A DNA stretch of 64,000 nt from Huiozyma naganishii CBS 8797 (Eukaryota; Ascomycota; Saccharomycetes; Saccharomycetales; Saccharomycetaceae): contig NC_035924.1 of the NCBI RefSeq assembly GCF_000348985.1, forward strand, positions 310,001 to 374,000, written 5' to 3'. A program made the position numbers and the translations under genes. The notes under the pieces are model-generated. The model saw only the letters and a list, made by a program, of their open reading frames with translations. It had not been told where the DNA came from and did no database searches. Shown here piece by piece: positions 37,701-47,488 of the stretch (positions are counted from its first letter, which is position 1; every line of letters begins with the position of its first letter).

Positions 37701-38843
37701 ATGGCGGCGTACACTTGCAACACATGTCTGATGGAGTTTGCCTCCGGGCTGGAGCAGCGGGAGCACATGCGCGGTGACTGGCACCGGTACAACCTGAAAC
37801 GGCGGGTCGCGTCGCTGCAGCCCATCGGTAAGGCGTTATTCGAGGAGAAAGTGGAGAAGCGGGCACAGGGACAAGACGAGGGGAAGTTGTCGAAGAAGGA
37901 GGTCCGTAGGAGGGAGCGGGAGGCGCTGCTGGAGAAGAGGAGGCAGCTGTTGCTGCTCGCGAGACAGAACGTGCTGGAGAATATGCAAGGTGCTGGGCAA
38001 GAAGATGCACCGGTGGATAATGCTGCTACTGTGGAGACTGGCGCAGCCTCCGTAGATGCTGCGCCGGAGCCCCAGACGGAGGAGGAACTGATGCAGCAGA
38101 AAATTCAAAACAGGGTCGATATCCCGCTCACCGCGTGTCTCTTCTGTCCGAAGATGGCACAGTCCCCCACGTTCGAGGAAAACCTCCGTCACATGTACGA
38201 GCACCACGGGTTTTACATCCCTGAACAGAAGTACCTCGTCGACAAGGAGGGTCTTGTCAAGTACATCTCCGAGAAGATCGGACTCGGGAACGTGTGCATA
38301 GTGTGCAACTACCAGGGCAGATCGCTCGAGGCTGTTAGGGCACACATGCTCGCTAAGAGACACTGTAAGCTGCCCTACGAGTCAGAGGACGAGAAACTCG
38401 AGATATCGGAGTTCTACGATTTCACTGCCAGTTACAACGCGCCCACTGTCACCGCTGCTTCTACTGCTGACGGTAACGCTGATGGCGACGACGACTGGGA
38501 AGATGTCGAGGGTGACGAAGAAGAAGAAGACGCAGACCTCAACGAGGAGTACCTATACAACGACGGGACCGCACTGCACTTGCCCACGGGTGTTAAAGTC
38601 GGACACAGGTCCCTCCAACGGTACTTCAAGCAAGCACTGAAGCCAGAGGTGATTCTCACGGAGGGACAGGGCACTCTCGTCGCAGCAGACACGCGGAACC
38701 ACCTCGCACCAATCGACTCGAAGCAGATCCAGACGCAGAAACGGGTCTGGCAGACGGAGAGAAGGGACAAGAAACTCGACGACAAGAGAAGCGCGAAGTT
38801 CATCAACAACCAACCTCACTACAGAGACCAGCTCCTACAGTGA
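37701..38843 (+). CDS. REI1: 60S maturation factor Rei1
   Basis: A 380-residue cytoplasmic ribosome biogenesis factor, ortholog of REI1 (YBR267W, 393; paralog REH1). It checks the 60S exit tunnel and recycles Arx1. It has a zinc finger at the N-terminus (CNTCLMEF...H...H, about 6-30) and two more near 150-220 (CLFCPKM...H and CIVCNYQ...H), then an acidic stretch (about 255-275) and the conserved C-terminal tail (LPTGVKVGHRSLQRYFKQ, then basic residues), which in Rei1 inserts into the tunnel. ATG 37701 is the natural start. Confidence 0.94.
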   Translation: MAAYTCNTCLMEFASGLEQREHMRGDWHRYNLKRRVASLQPIGKALFEEKVEKRAQGQDEGKLSKKEVRRREREALLEKRRQLLLLARQNVLENMQGAGQEDAPVDNAATVETGAASVDAAPEPQTEEELMQQKIQNRVDIPLTACLFCPKMAQSPTFEENLRHMYEHHGFYIPEQKYLVDKEGLVKYISEKIGLGNVCIVCNYQGRSLEAVRAHMLAKRHCKLPYESEDEKLEISEFYDFTASYNAPTVTAASTADGNADGDDDWEDVEGDEEEEDADLNEEYLYNDGTALHLPTGVKVGHRSLQRYFKQALKPEVILTEGQGTLVAADTRNHLAPIDSKQIQTQKRVWQTERRDKKLDDKRSAKFINNQPHYRDQLLQ

Positions 38844-39005
38844 TCCCACCGTTCTATACCAACATCTATGTACATTACCGTCAAACACATCGAAGACGTC
38901 AATTCGTGTTAACATCAAATTCAGTTCAACTCAAAACACTACGAACTACCGACTACTACTGACAAGACTCTTCCTCCTAGACCCCAGACCCCCCCACGTG
39001 ACAGG

Positions 39006-39311
39006 ATGTGGAGGTTTGTGCAGAGGAGAATGTGGCACGGTGGCCGTGTGCTGGGACAGACCGCTCAGGGCCCCGCGGTGAAGTCGTCCTGCCTCGCTGG
39101 GACACCGCTGAAACTTGATATCCGCAAAGACGGGAGGGACCCGGTTGCGATGCGCGACGAGGAGTACCCTGAATGGCTGTGGCATGTTCTTGAGCCCGCT
39201 ACTGGGGGTGATGCCTCGGCGCGGGCAGACCCGCTCGCTGCGAGGAGGAAAGAGCTGAGAAGGAAGCACAGAAACGAGATTAAGCAGAGCAACTATCTCA
39301 GCCAGCTATGA
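39006..39311 (+). CDS. MRPL37: mitochondrial ribosomal protein mL54 (Mrpl37)
   Basis: A 101-residue mitochondrial large-subunit protein, ortholog of MRPL37 (YBR268W, 105). The Arg/Trp-rich N-terminus resembles a presequence. The core GTPLKLDIRKDGRDPVAMRDEEYPEWLW and the basic RRKELRRKHRNEIKQSNYL tail are typical of mL54. A CACGTGAC box (38996-39003) sits immediately before the ATG. It lies between REI1 and SDH8 as in S. cerevisiae. Confidence 0.93.
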   Translation: MWRFVQRRMWHGGRVLGQTAQGPAVKSSCLAGTPLKLDIRKDGRDPVAMRDEEYPEWLWHVLEPATGGDASARADPLAARRKELRRKHRNEIKQSNYLSQL

Positions 39312-39435
39312 ATCTAACGTGATGATGCCCCAGTGAGGCATGTTAACACTTGTAAATAGTCAGTTGGTAAACAGGATATGTAAGTTAGATAAGCGTACTT
39401 CTGCTCTCGGATTGACTCACGCACGAAGGGCAAGA

Positions 39436-39855
39436 TCAAAAGTCGGTGACTCGGCCGTTAAAGGACCAGTCGCCGTGCTTCAGGGGGTCCTGTTTGGGAC
39501 CACCGACTTCCCCGGTCTTCGGGTTCACATCGCCCTCAAACTCCGGGATTGTCTTCCTATACTCTGGGGAGAACGCCCCGATGTCATTCTTCGTCAGCAC
39601 CGCCGAGTTCAGAGATTCCTTCGTGGTATCCCCAGTGACACGCGCGTTGTGCGCCCGGATCGTGTTCTGCGAGTGTGCCACCTTCTGCAACCGCTCGAAC
39701 TCCTCTTGCTCCTCCCGGGGCAACTTCGGAGGGCTGGGCTGCCGTTTCGTGTTCAGAAACCGGGCTGCAGGGGTGATACAAGCAGCACGTACAGACAGTG
39801 CACCACACAGCAACCCAGGAACACCGTGGACTCCCACAGCACGCAACATCGTCAT
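39436..39855 (-). CDS. SDH8: succinate dehydrogenase assembly factor Sdh8
   Basis: A 139-residue mitochondrial matrix protein of the SDHAF4 family, ortholog of SDH8 (YBR269C, 138). It shields flavinated Sdh1 before complex II assembly. The basic, hydrophobic N-terminus is a presequence. The C-terminal signature (FEGDVNPKTGEVGGPKQDPLKHGDW, ending GRVTDF) is diagnostic. The longest frame starts at a GTG; ATG 39855 is used, and ATG 39849 is also possible. Confidence 0.93.
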   Translation of the reverse strand: MTMLRAVGVHGVPGLLCGALSVRAACITPAARFLNTKRQPSPPKLPREEQEEFERLQKVAHSQNTIRAHNARVTGDTTKESLNSAVLTKNDIGAFSPEYRKTIPEFEGDVNPKTGEVGGPKQDPLKHGDWSFNGRVTDF

Positions 39856-39986
39856 CGTTCTTGCTGGTCCCACTGCATCTGCATCAGCGTGGTCGATATA
39901 ACAGGGGACCCGATTTTGTTCAAATACATTTCAGTAGCGGCGATGCAGATTCTGATCTTCTTGTACTGGTCCCCTCCCGGTCTGCG

Positions 39987-41768
39987 TCATATGCTCATTC
40001 GGACACCCTCCAATAGTTCCTCGATCACTTGCTGGTGTCGGTCTGAGCCCTGGATGGTCCCCAGGATCCCGAAACACTGCAGCAACGTCAGTTTATCTTG
40101 CTCCGTAACACCGTTCTCATCCTCCTGCGCGAGGATGTACGTGTTGAAGCTCTTGGACACACCGTCATCGCTGTGGATGAAGTTCTGGTAGTACGGAAGC
40201 ACGATTGAGTCCCGGAAACATCGCAGCAAAAGGTAGTCCAGGGAAAAGGGCTTTCGATCGGGGCCCGCGAGGGACTCCAGCGGGAGCATCACTGCCATGA
40301 CGTCGTAATATACTTGCTCGTAGAATACCTGCCAGATGACCCCAAGCCGCTTCAGTGCCGTGTTGATGGTCTCCTCGTTACTATAGTTAAACACAATCTG
40401 GTTCTCGAACACGTACAGCGACGTTGTGATGAACTCCTCCACCTCTGCGACGAGTTTCGCATGTGGCTTGGCCACTTTTGACATTGTCTCCAGTGTGACG
40501 TAGAAACGTAGCACATGGTTCAAGTCCTCGATCTTCGCGGGAAGTTGCCATACGCGCTGTGCCTTGAACAACTCGATCACAACGCTGCAGTAGATCCCCC
40601 AGATATTCCCACATAGGATCTGCAACTCCTGTACTTTGAAGTTCTTGAAGTTGGCCTCTAGTGAGGGCAGGTTCCTCAAGAGGTCGTGTAGAAGCGCAAT
40701 GTTAGCCGCGTCAAGAGCGTCGTCCTGCTGCGTGATCACCAGCGGCGCATCGTTCGTCGTGTTCAGTACGGAAGGGTTGAACGAGTACACGGACTTGCCC
40801 GAATCGATGATCCCACCAGTAGTGTTGTGGATGAATTGCACTGGGGTTCTATGTCTCGTCACGGTCGAGTGCAGAAACTTACTGAGCGAGTTCGGGACTG
40901 CCGGTTCAGCGCCCATGTCCTTGATATGATGCACCTTGCTGCTGTGGAAGATCTTCTTGGTCATCTTCAGCAACGGGCTCAGCGAGCTCTTGGATGCACT
41001 GCCCTGCGAAGACAGCGACAGCGACCCGTCGAGTCGAGAAGTGCTCCCACTGCTCTTCCGAGAGTTCGTCTTGAACAGGTTGAGAGAGGACCGTTCCTTC
41101 CCGGTGCTGCTCCTACGCGATGCAGAACTCGAATCATCTTTGATCGTTGAGAGGCTGAATGCAGAGCTCTTTCTTATAACGCCCGCAGGGTCGCTGCCCA
41201 CGCTGGCAGCGCTAGGTGCGTTTGTGATACTCGAGGCTGAAGAGACGTCGTTATTACCACCACTTGAATGCCCAGACCTGTCAAAGGAGTCCGTACTTCT
41301 CCGCGGTACCCCCGTCCTCTTGCTTCTGATCTCCTGCACCAAGTTGTTCCCGCTGGCGCTCCTCTCTAGGGACTCCCGCGACCGCAGATTGTTGGTCGAC
41401 CGTCGCTGGCCCGAGTTCTGGAAGATCGATTGGAACCCGACCTGCGACCACTTGGGCATCCCACTGGAGGACCCAACATTCTCAGCAGACATCACCGTGG
41501 GCGACCGCGATCCCCTCACGGAAAGCGCCTCCTCATCAGGGTGTGTCATCGTCAACGTCTGTGGTACGATCCCAGAAGTCACACTGTAGATCCTTCCAGC
41601 CCTATCGTTCGTACTGTCGTCATCAATACCCCGATGGGGTACTGTAAGTGGTGTCAACGGCTGCAACGTCGTACTTTGTCTCCGATTCGATGAGGGACCC
41701 TGCTTGCCGTCATGCTTGATGCCCGCACTGGTCTCGTTCTCCTTCTCGTTATGCCCTCCCATATTCAT
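39987..41768 (-). CDS. BIT61: TORC2 subunit Bit61/Bit2
   Basis: A 593-residue ortholog of the ohnologs BIT61 (YJL058C) and BIT2 (YBR270C), non-essential TORC2 components that bind Slm1/2 at the plasma membrane. The N-terminal 260 residues are disordered and Ser/Arg-rich. The conserved HbrB-like domain spans about 290-590 (DAANIALLHDLLRNLPSLEANF, QILCGNIWGIYC, ... YEQVYYDVMAVMLPLE). The slot between SDH8 and EFM2 is that of BIT2, but only one copy is visible here. ATG 41768 is the first start. Confidence 0.9.
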   Translation of the reverse strand: MNMGGHNEKENETSAGIKHDGKQGPSSNRRQSTTLQPLTPLTVPHRGIDDDSTNDRAGRIYSVTSGIVPQTLTMTHPDEEALSVRGSRSPTVMSAENVGSSSGMPKWSQVGFQSIFQNSGQRRSTNNLRSRESLERSASGNNLVQEIRSKRTGVPRRSTDSFDRSGHSSGGNNDVSSASSITNAPSAASVGSDPAGVIRKSSAFSLSTIKDDSSSASRRSSTGKERSSLNLFKTNSRKSSGSTSRLDGSLSLSSQGSASKSSLSPLLKMTKKIFHSSKVHHIKDMGAEPAVPNSLSKFLHSTVTRHRTPVQFIHNTTGGIIDSGKSVYSFNPSVLNTTNDAPLVITQQDDALDAANIALLHDLLRNLPSLEANFKNFKVQELQILCGNIWGIYCSVVIELFKAQRVWQLPAKIEDLNHVLRFYVTLETMSKVAKPHAKLVAEVEEFITTSLYVFENQIVFNYSNEETINTALKRLGVIWQVFYEQVYYDVMAVMLPLESLAGPDRKPFSLDYLLLRCFRDSIVLPYYQNFIHSDDGVSKSFNTYILAQEDENGVTEQDKLTLLQCFGILGTIQGSDRHQQVIEELLEGVRMSI

Positions 41769-42275
41769 TGTCGAGCTGCAAGTTTATCTGGGGTGTGTTA
41801 TAGCGACTGGAGTGTGTTCTGCGAGTTCTAGTTGTAGATGTTGTAGTAGTTGTTGTTGTTGGGGATCAAAAGTTGTCCATGTGTCACTTTAAACATATAG
41901 AGGCTCTGTTCTGGTTAAAAGAGTGATGTACAAACCGATTGCGGGAGTCAGTTTGATACGATGATATATGGTCAATAACACTGCACGTTTCTGTAGTCAA
42001 CAACAGAAACGGTGGTCGATGCTGTACAATTGAAGAACTCGCCGGTTCAGACTATTCAAGACACTGATCAACAGGGATGACTACACGAAAAACGCAGGAA
42101 CATCAATTAACGACCCCATACGCAACTCATATAAACACAATACACTTTTTACGTAACCACAACTGTGCAAATCAGCATATAACACACGCCCCATCGATGC
42201 CGTACTTTGGTGTCAATTGAAGTGAAAAGTTTCAAAGTGCGACGGTTCAATACATGGACGCCATCACCCGAAGTC
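41769..42275. promoter_or_regulatory. BIT61-EFM2 divergent promoter
   Basis: A 507-bp region between divergent genes. It has a GTTGTAG/TTG-rich repeat-like patch near 41828-41864. I see no RNA gene or further ORF. Confidence 0.45.
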
Positions 42276-43574
42276 ATGGACAGCTTTAACAAGGCTTTAG
42301 ATACGGCAATGGTCGACTCCGTGTTTGATCCCCTGGATCTGTACGAACCTGTGGAACCAATAGAACCCAACTGGATTTCGAGAGGTTCGGATGCTGCAGC
42401 GATCCTGGATGGTGCCCATCGCGACGGTGTGGATTCTGGCGACGGCGGAGACGATGATGACTGCGCGCCGATTGACTATGAGGATATCCCCATTGATGTT
42501 CTGGACTTGCCCGCTGTTAGGTACGCCCCACTCGACGTGATACTGTGCATGCTTCGGCTTCTCCGGCCGGAGACGCAGGTAAACTTTGGTCACAGTGACA
42601 CGGTAAATGAACGCGTGAACGACGTGCAGAAGTACTGTGCAGACAAAGAGTTGACCGATGAACTTCAAGAGCAGACAGTGCAGTGGTTTAAAACGACTTC
42701 GCCGAACCCGCGGTTGAGCACATTTGATCAAATCTTGGCCAAAGTCCCATCTCTTGCACAGACCGCAGAAAAGAATCAGCTGTTAGTGTACTACACGTCT
42801 GTGCTACGGCGTTGTTCGCAAGAACCCAACGAGGATGTTCTGAAGGAGGTGTCGCTCCGAATCAGCGAATGCTGTGGGAGAAACGCGTCTCCCTCCATGC
42901 ATCGTGATTTCAAGTTCCAAAGACTACAAACCACCGTGACCTTGTACGAACCGTCGTTGACCAACGATAACCTTGGATGGAAGACGTGGGGGTCATCACT
43001 GATTTTGTCGAGGATATTGATCGATAAATTACCGTTTCCTGAACCACCAAAAGTGGGACACCCACCGTTTAGAGTGTTGGAATTGGGGTCAGGAACTGGG
43101 CTCGTCGGGATATCTTGGGCTTGTAAATGGAGGGAACTTTACGGAATCGAAGATTCAAATTTGCAAATATACCTTACAGACCTCCCGGAAATTGTAGATA
43201 ACTTGAAGAAAAATGTCCAACTGAACAAACTGGAGCACGCTGTCGTTGCTGATGTCCTGGACTGGACCAATCCATACAACTTCATCGAGAGATACAACGG
43301 CGAGCAATCTTTTGACTTGATCTTGGTTGCAGATCCGATCTACTCTCCTGAACATCCAAGGTGGGTGGCCAACATGATCAAAAAATTCTTGAAACCCATC
43401 GGCGTGTGCCACTTGGAGATACCAATCAGGCAGAAATACACGAGAGAGAGGCAGCTGTTGACGGATCTGCTCGCTGAGAACAAACTCGATGTTGTAAAGG
43501 AACAATTTGACGAAGGACAAGACGACTGGGGTTCTGTTAGATACTGCTATAAAGAAATCCAAAAAAGTACATAG
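42276..43574 (+). CDS. EFM2: lysine methyltransferase Efm2
   Basis: A 432-residue S-adenosylmethionine-dependent methyltransferase, ortholog of EFM2 (YBR271W, 419), which methylates elongation factors eEF2 and eEF3. The class I fold is in the C-terminal half: motif I VLELGSGTGLVGISWA, then IYLTDLPEIVDNLKKNV and LILVADPIY. The longest frame begins with TTG, so the first ATG (42276) is used. ATG 42309, just before VFDPLDLYEP, would align more closely with the yeast N-terminus (MFDPLDLYTP). Confidence 0.9.
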   Translation: MDSFNKALDTAMVDSVFDPLDLYEPVEPIEPNWISRGSDAAAILDGAHRDGVDSGDGGDDDDCAPIDYEDIPIDVLDLPAVRYAPLDVILCMLRLLRPETQVNFGHSDTVNERVNDVQKYCADKELTDELQEQTVQWFKTTSPNPRLSTFDQILAKVPSLAQTAEKNQLLVYYTSVLRRCSQEPNEDVLKEVSLRISECCGRNASPSMHRDFKFQRLQTTVTLYEPSLTNDNLGWKTWGSSLILSRILIDKLPFPEPPKVGHPPFRVLELGSGTGLVGISWACKWRELYGIEDSNLQIYLTDLPEIVDNLKKNVQLNKLEHAVVADVLDWTNPYNFIERYNGEQSFDLILVADPIYSPEHPRWVANMIKKFLKPIGVCHLEIPIRQKYTRERQLLTDLLAENKLDVVKEQFDEGQDDWGSVRYCYKEIQKST

Positions 43575-43661
43575 ATATCAGTCAACATACGTAACGCATT
43601 CTTAAGAGGAGAGAGAAAAGATGGAGAGTCAAGGTATACTAAAATTCCAAAAAGATAAGCA

Positions 43662-45083
43662 TTACCCGATGTAAGCGGTGGCGATGTCTGTAGCGGCCGT
43701 TCTCTCTGGGTTAATACCGTGGTTCAATTTTATATACTCGTTTTGCAAAGGAATCGACCATGCGTCCAACACATTCTTTTCATAGTGTAGCATGTTTTCG
43801 ATGACTTGGGTTCTCAAATCCACAGTCTCTGGTTCCGTGATAGGTGTGTAGTTATTGTCGATCAAACTCGACATGACTTTGGGCAAATTGTGCACCAGGT
43901 ATTGAACACAGTATATATACTGCGACATCTTCTGCAGCAGAACCATTTGTTCTGGGTATGCCATGGCCAATATGGCATCCGCTGTTAGTTTCGGTTTGAC
44001 CAGCTGGAACGTTTGGTTGTTACTGACCATGTTCCTCAAAATAGGCAACTTGAACGCAGAAACGGTGGCGTAGGTATCGATAAGATCCTTATGGAAGTCA
44101 AACAGATACTGCGGGTTGACGAAGGATAAATAATCGCTCAGGAATTCATTACCCTCAGAGATGTGTAAGAACTTCTCATCTAATTTCCTAAAAGTGGCAA
44201 GGTCATTCAAATACGAGATATGGCGGAAAAAGGTAAATAGGAAGGACTTGCCATACGCGACGATATCGGGGAACTGTTCCCTTTCGGCGAACAACTCACT
44301 AATGTCGAACATCGAATGAATTAGATTATGCAGTGCCCATTCGTGATTTGTCTCTGCGATCGATTCCAAAAGCGTCGAATAGTATTTGACTATATTCAAG
44401 AACATGATAATGTCCGTTTTAAGCGCTTCCACCAGTTCATTCTTCTCGAACACAAACAAGTTGGGGACGTATTCGGTTGGAGTTTTCAGTTCCCTGAAGA
44501 TAATGCCCAGAAGATGCAACAGACGGGCCATTGGGATAGGTTTAAACTGCTCTTTAACCTCCAAAAGAAGTTTTACGTTCTGTGCTAGAATGGTATTACG
44601 TACCCTATCATCGCACATCAGCAACTCCCACGTTGTGTCGATCTCCTTCACGACAGCAATATCCGTATTCACATCGAAATACAGATGTAGCAGGATTTCA
44701 AACAGTCCACTAGAGGCGAGCGCACCCTTTGGATCCGAGGTTTGGATAACTTGGCAAGCGGACTGTATCAAAGGGCTGATCCCAGACTTCAGTGCCTGTT
44801 CCAAATCAGCCATCGAGTACGCCTCCAGTATAGCGTCAAACCGCGTTATCTGTAACACAGCACTCAATAACTCGAGCAACAGATCGTAATCGATATCCTC
44901 ATCACTCAACAACAACGTCTTGATCGAAAGTAAAGTCTCCCTCGCATCCCCTGGGAAGTTCGTCACCGTCGACACTTGGAGTCTACACTTGTCCATCAGC
45001 CCATCGAACCCCTCGGGCAAATTGCCCACCCTGTGGGCCACAACCTCGTTAAATTGCCTTAGTAAATCAGTTGCTTGGGACAT
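43662..45083 (-). CDS. HSM3: proteasome assembly chaperone Hsm3
   Basis: A 473-residue all-helical protein, ortholog of HSM3 (YBR272C, 480), a chaperone for the 19S base that binds Rpt1; also implicated in mismatch repair. No catalytic motifs are expected; HEAT-like helical repeats fill the sequence. The frame's first codon is GTG at 45086, and ATG 45083 (MSQATDLLRQFNEVV) is taken as the start. It lies between EFM2 and CHK1. UBX7 (YBR273W), which neighbours it in S. cerevisiae, is missing. Confidence 0.88.
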   Translation of the reverse strand: MSQATDLLRQFNEVVAHRVGNLPEGFDGLMDKCRLQVSTVTNFPGDARETLLSIKTLLLSDEDIDYDLLLELLSAVLQITRFDAILEAYSMADLEQALKSGISPLIQSACQVIQTSDPKGALASSGLFEILLHLYFDVNTDIAVVKEIDTTWELLMCDDRVRNTILAQNVKLLLEVKEQFKPIPMARLLHLLGIIFRELKTPTEYVPNLFVFEKNELVEALKTDIIMFLNIVKYYSTLLESIAETNHEWALHNLIHSMFDISELFAEREQFPDIVAYGKSFLFTFFRHISYLNDLATFRKLDEKFLHISEGNEFLSDYLSFVNPQYLFDFHKDLIDTYATVSAFKLPILRNMVSNNQTFQLVKPKLTADAILAMAYPEQMVLLQKMSQYIYCVQYLVHNLPKVMSSLIDNNYTPITEPETVDLRTQVIENMLHYEKNVLDAWSIPLQNEYIKLNHGINPERTAATDIATAYIG

Positions 45084-45768
45084 CACTCTGTGGGTTCTCT
45101 ACTTCTCTTACGATTGTCGTTCTTCACTCACAGCAAAAGAACAGAATCCTTAAAAGTGAACAAATATTAACTGATCACTGCACAACGTGCCATGAGGGTA
45201 GGTGATAGTGTGTGGTTTGGAGGTACAGGGAAGTACTAATGCGGCCAGATATACGGCAGAAGTATTGCTGAATGCGTGTGCGTGCCTGTGTGCGATCCCA
45301 GCAGTTTCAGAAACAACAATACAGTATCCTCTCTTGCAGCGGTGGTCGCCCCCCACCCTTTTCGCCTCCCCTCCCCCACCATGGACATTCATATACTACG
45401 GATTCTTAGTAGACGTCTGATTGCTGTCTATTGAATCTATTGTGGTGGTCGCTATGAATCTCGACTTGAAGCATGCGCCCTGCGAAGAACGTCTGTTACG
45501 CTGGGAAAGCCTGCGAGAAACATCAACGGGGTGAAGGGCGAGCAAAGACCCCCCAATAGCTGGGTGTGAAACCTCCCCTGCATCGTGCCATTGACTGACA
45601 TGAATGGAACTGAATAGCGACTTAGACAGAGACAGTGGAGCTCTGGACGCGACTCCAAAACGTCAAAACAACGAAATCTACAAAATAATCGAGAATTCGA
45701 TGAGGTCCTCTGTACTTGAAGTATCTCGTATTCATTTACTGACAGTGCTGGTGGTATTTCAAGTGGGT
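45084..45768. promoter_or_regulatory. HSM3-CHK1 divergent region
   Basis: A 685-bp region. A 5-codon upstream ORF (ATG at 45600, stop at 45615-45617) precedes CHK1. An in-frame ATG at 45604 would extend Chk1 by 55 residues. A C-rich patch with CCCCTCCCCC-like motifs lies at about 45348-45380 and could bind stress factors. No RNA gene is seen. Confidence 0.4.
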
Positions 45769-47376
45769 ATGGATGATTCTGGGGCAAGTGAAGATGTCCC
45801 ACCCGTGGGGGGTCTTTTGATGGGTGAAACTCTGGGACAGGGCGCCTTTGGGTGTGTGAAGTCTGCCAGTTTGGAGGTTGACAAAAACATCGTGGTAGCC
45901 GTTAAGTTCATACACATGCCGACTTGTAACGAGAACGGGTTGCAAGAGAGGGATATTATGCGGGAGGTTGTGCTGCATAATAAGTGCTCGCAACACCCGA
46001 ACGTTTTGAGACTGATAGATTGTAACACTGTCGATGACTACATATACATAATCTTGGAGATGGCCGATGGTGGGGACCTTTTCGATAAGATTGAACCTGA
46101 TCTTGGCGTAGACCTTTTAATCACACAGTTTTACTTCCAGCAACTGGTCAACGTCATCACGTACTTACATGAACAATGCGGTGTTGCCCACAGAGATATT
46201 AAACCGGAGAATATTCTGCTAGATAAGAGCGGGAACTTGAAATTAGCAGATTTTGGCCTCGCGTCGCAATTTAAAAGAAAGGACGGCACATGGAAGAGGT
46301 CTATGGACCAAAGGGGGTCCCCACCTTACTTGGCCCCAGAGATACTGTACTCTAAGAAACCATATTACGCCAATGTCACAGATATTTGGTCCATAGGCAT
46401 CTTCACCTTCGTTCTGATCACGGGCGCTATCCCATGGGAGTTGCCCGCATGGGAGGATGTTAACTACTCATCGTTTCTGGAAAATGACGGGAATGTTGAT
46501 ATGGGACCATGGAAGAGAGTCGACATACAGCAGCTGAGTCTGTTGCGGAAAATCTTACAGCAAGATCCTTCAGAGAGAATCACATTGTCGAAATTGCGAT
46601 CGCATCCCTGGTTCACACAGAAAAATAAACTTATGAACTCGAAGGGACTTTGTAATGACCCTGCTGCTTTAGCGAACAGACTTTTGTCAAGACTGAACGT
46701 GTCCCTCGATAACGGTAACTACAATACATCACTAACCCAAACTCTAGACTCTGCAACTAGGAGTGTGTCCCCACCACTGCCAACTGTATCCACACAGCCT
46801 GTATACAACGATGTGGCATATATCCAGACAGATTCCTTGCCGAATGACCAAAGATACCCAAATACCCAAAGGCCGTCTTCCCAATATTATGCATTACACG
46901 ATGAGCTTAATTATTATTCCACTCAGGTTGATGATACTTTGTTGAAATACATGGAAAACGACTATTCCACGTTACAATTTCAAAGTCAGCAGAACATTAG
47001 AGATAAAAGTTTGAATGCCTTGCAATTTAGACCTTTCAAGTTGACCAAATTTTACTCATTGGAACCGATGGAGAATTTATTACCCATATTGGAGAAGGCT
47101 TTACAATTGTCTGGGATAAAAGTAACCCCAGATCTTTACAGATTCTATCAGGAACTGTTGGAGAAAAAGAATGAAGACGTGTTCCCTTTAAAGATTAATA
47201 TGAAAAACTTCGATTCAAGAGGAGGGAAACTTGTTGGATTTATCAGCATTAGACGGGTCAAAGCCGATTTGAAAAGCCTCGAATTTGTGAGAAAGTCAGG
47301 AGACCCATTGGAATGGAGAAGGCTATTTAAGAAAATTGCACTATTTAGTAGAGATATAATACTTATAGTGAAGTAA
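45769..47376 (+). CDS. CHK1: DNA damage checkpoint kinase Chk1
   Basis: A 535-residue Ser/Thr kinase, ortholog of CHK1 (YBR274W, 527), which phosphorylates securin Pds1 after DNA damage. Kinase motifs are the glycine loop GETLGQGAFGCV, VAVKFI, catalytic loop HRDIKPEN, DFG, and a substrate-binding segment SPPYLAPE. The C-terminal regulatory domain ends in GDPLEWRRLFKKI...ILIVK, almost as in yeast. ATG 45769 places the kinase domain about 17 residues in, as usual. ATG 45604 upstream is in frame and would add 55 residues with no known match. CHK1 converges on RIF1. Confidence 0.93.
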   Translation: MDDSGASEDVPPVGGLLMGETLGQGAFGCVKSASLEVDKNIVVAVKFIHMPTCNENGLQERDIMREVVLHNKCSQHPNVLRLIDCNTVDDYIYIILEMADGGDLFDKIEPDLGVDLLITQFYFQQLVNVITYLHEQCGVAHRDIKPENILLDKSGNLKLADFGLASQFKRKDGTWKRSMDQRGSPPYLAPEILYSKKPYYANVTDIWSIGIFTFVLITGAIPWELPAWEDVNYSSFLENDGNVDMGPWKRVDIQQLSLLRKILQQDPSERITLSKLRSHPWFTQKNKLMNSKGLCNDPAALANRLLSRLNVSLDNGNYNTSLTQTLDSATRSVSPPLPTVSTQPVYNDVAYIQTDSLPNDQRYPNTQRPSSQYYALHDELNYYSTQVDDTLLKYMENDYSTLQFQSQQNIRDKSLNALQFRPFKLTKFYSLEPMENLLPILEKALQLSGIKVTPDLYRFYQELLEKKNEDVFPLKINMKNFDSRGGKLVGFISIRRVKADLKSLEFVRKSGDPLEWRRLFKKIALFSRDIILIVK

Positions 47377-47488
47377 TACCCATCATCTGTGTCTTATACT
47401 ATCTGTTTAATTGTAGATATTGTTCACTCTCATAAATTCTTGCTACCGCATTTACTGCATAATCTCCGATTAGTGTGTGGAGATGCAA

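Noticed and set aside
39319..39420. Box C-like GTGATGA after MRPL37
   Set aside because: No CTGA box D at a suitable distance and no terminal stem, so not a C/D snoRNA.
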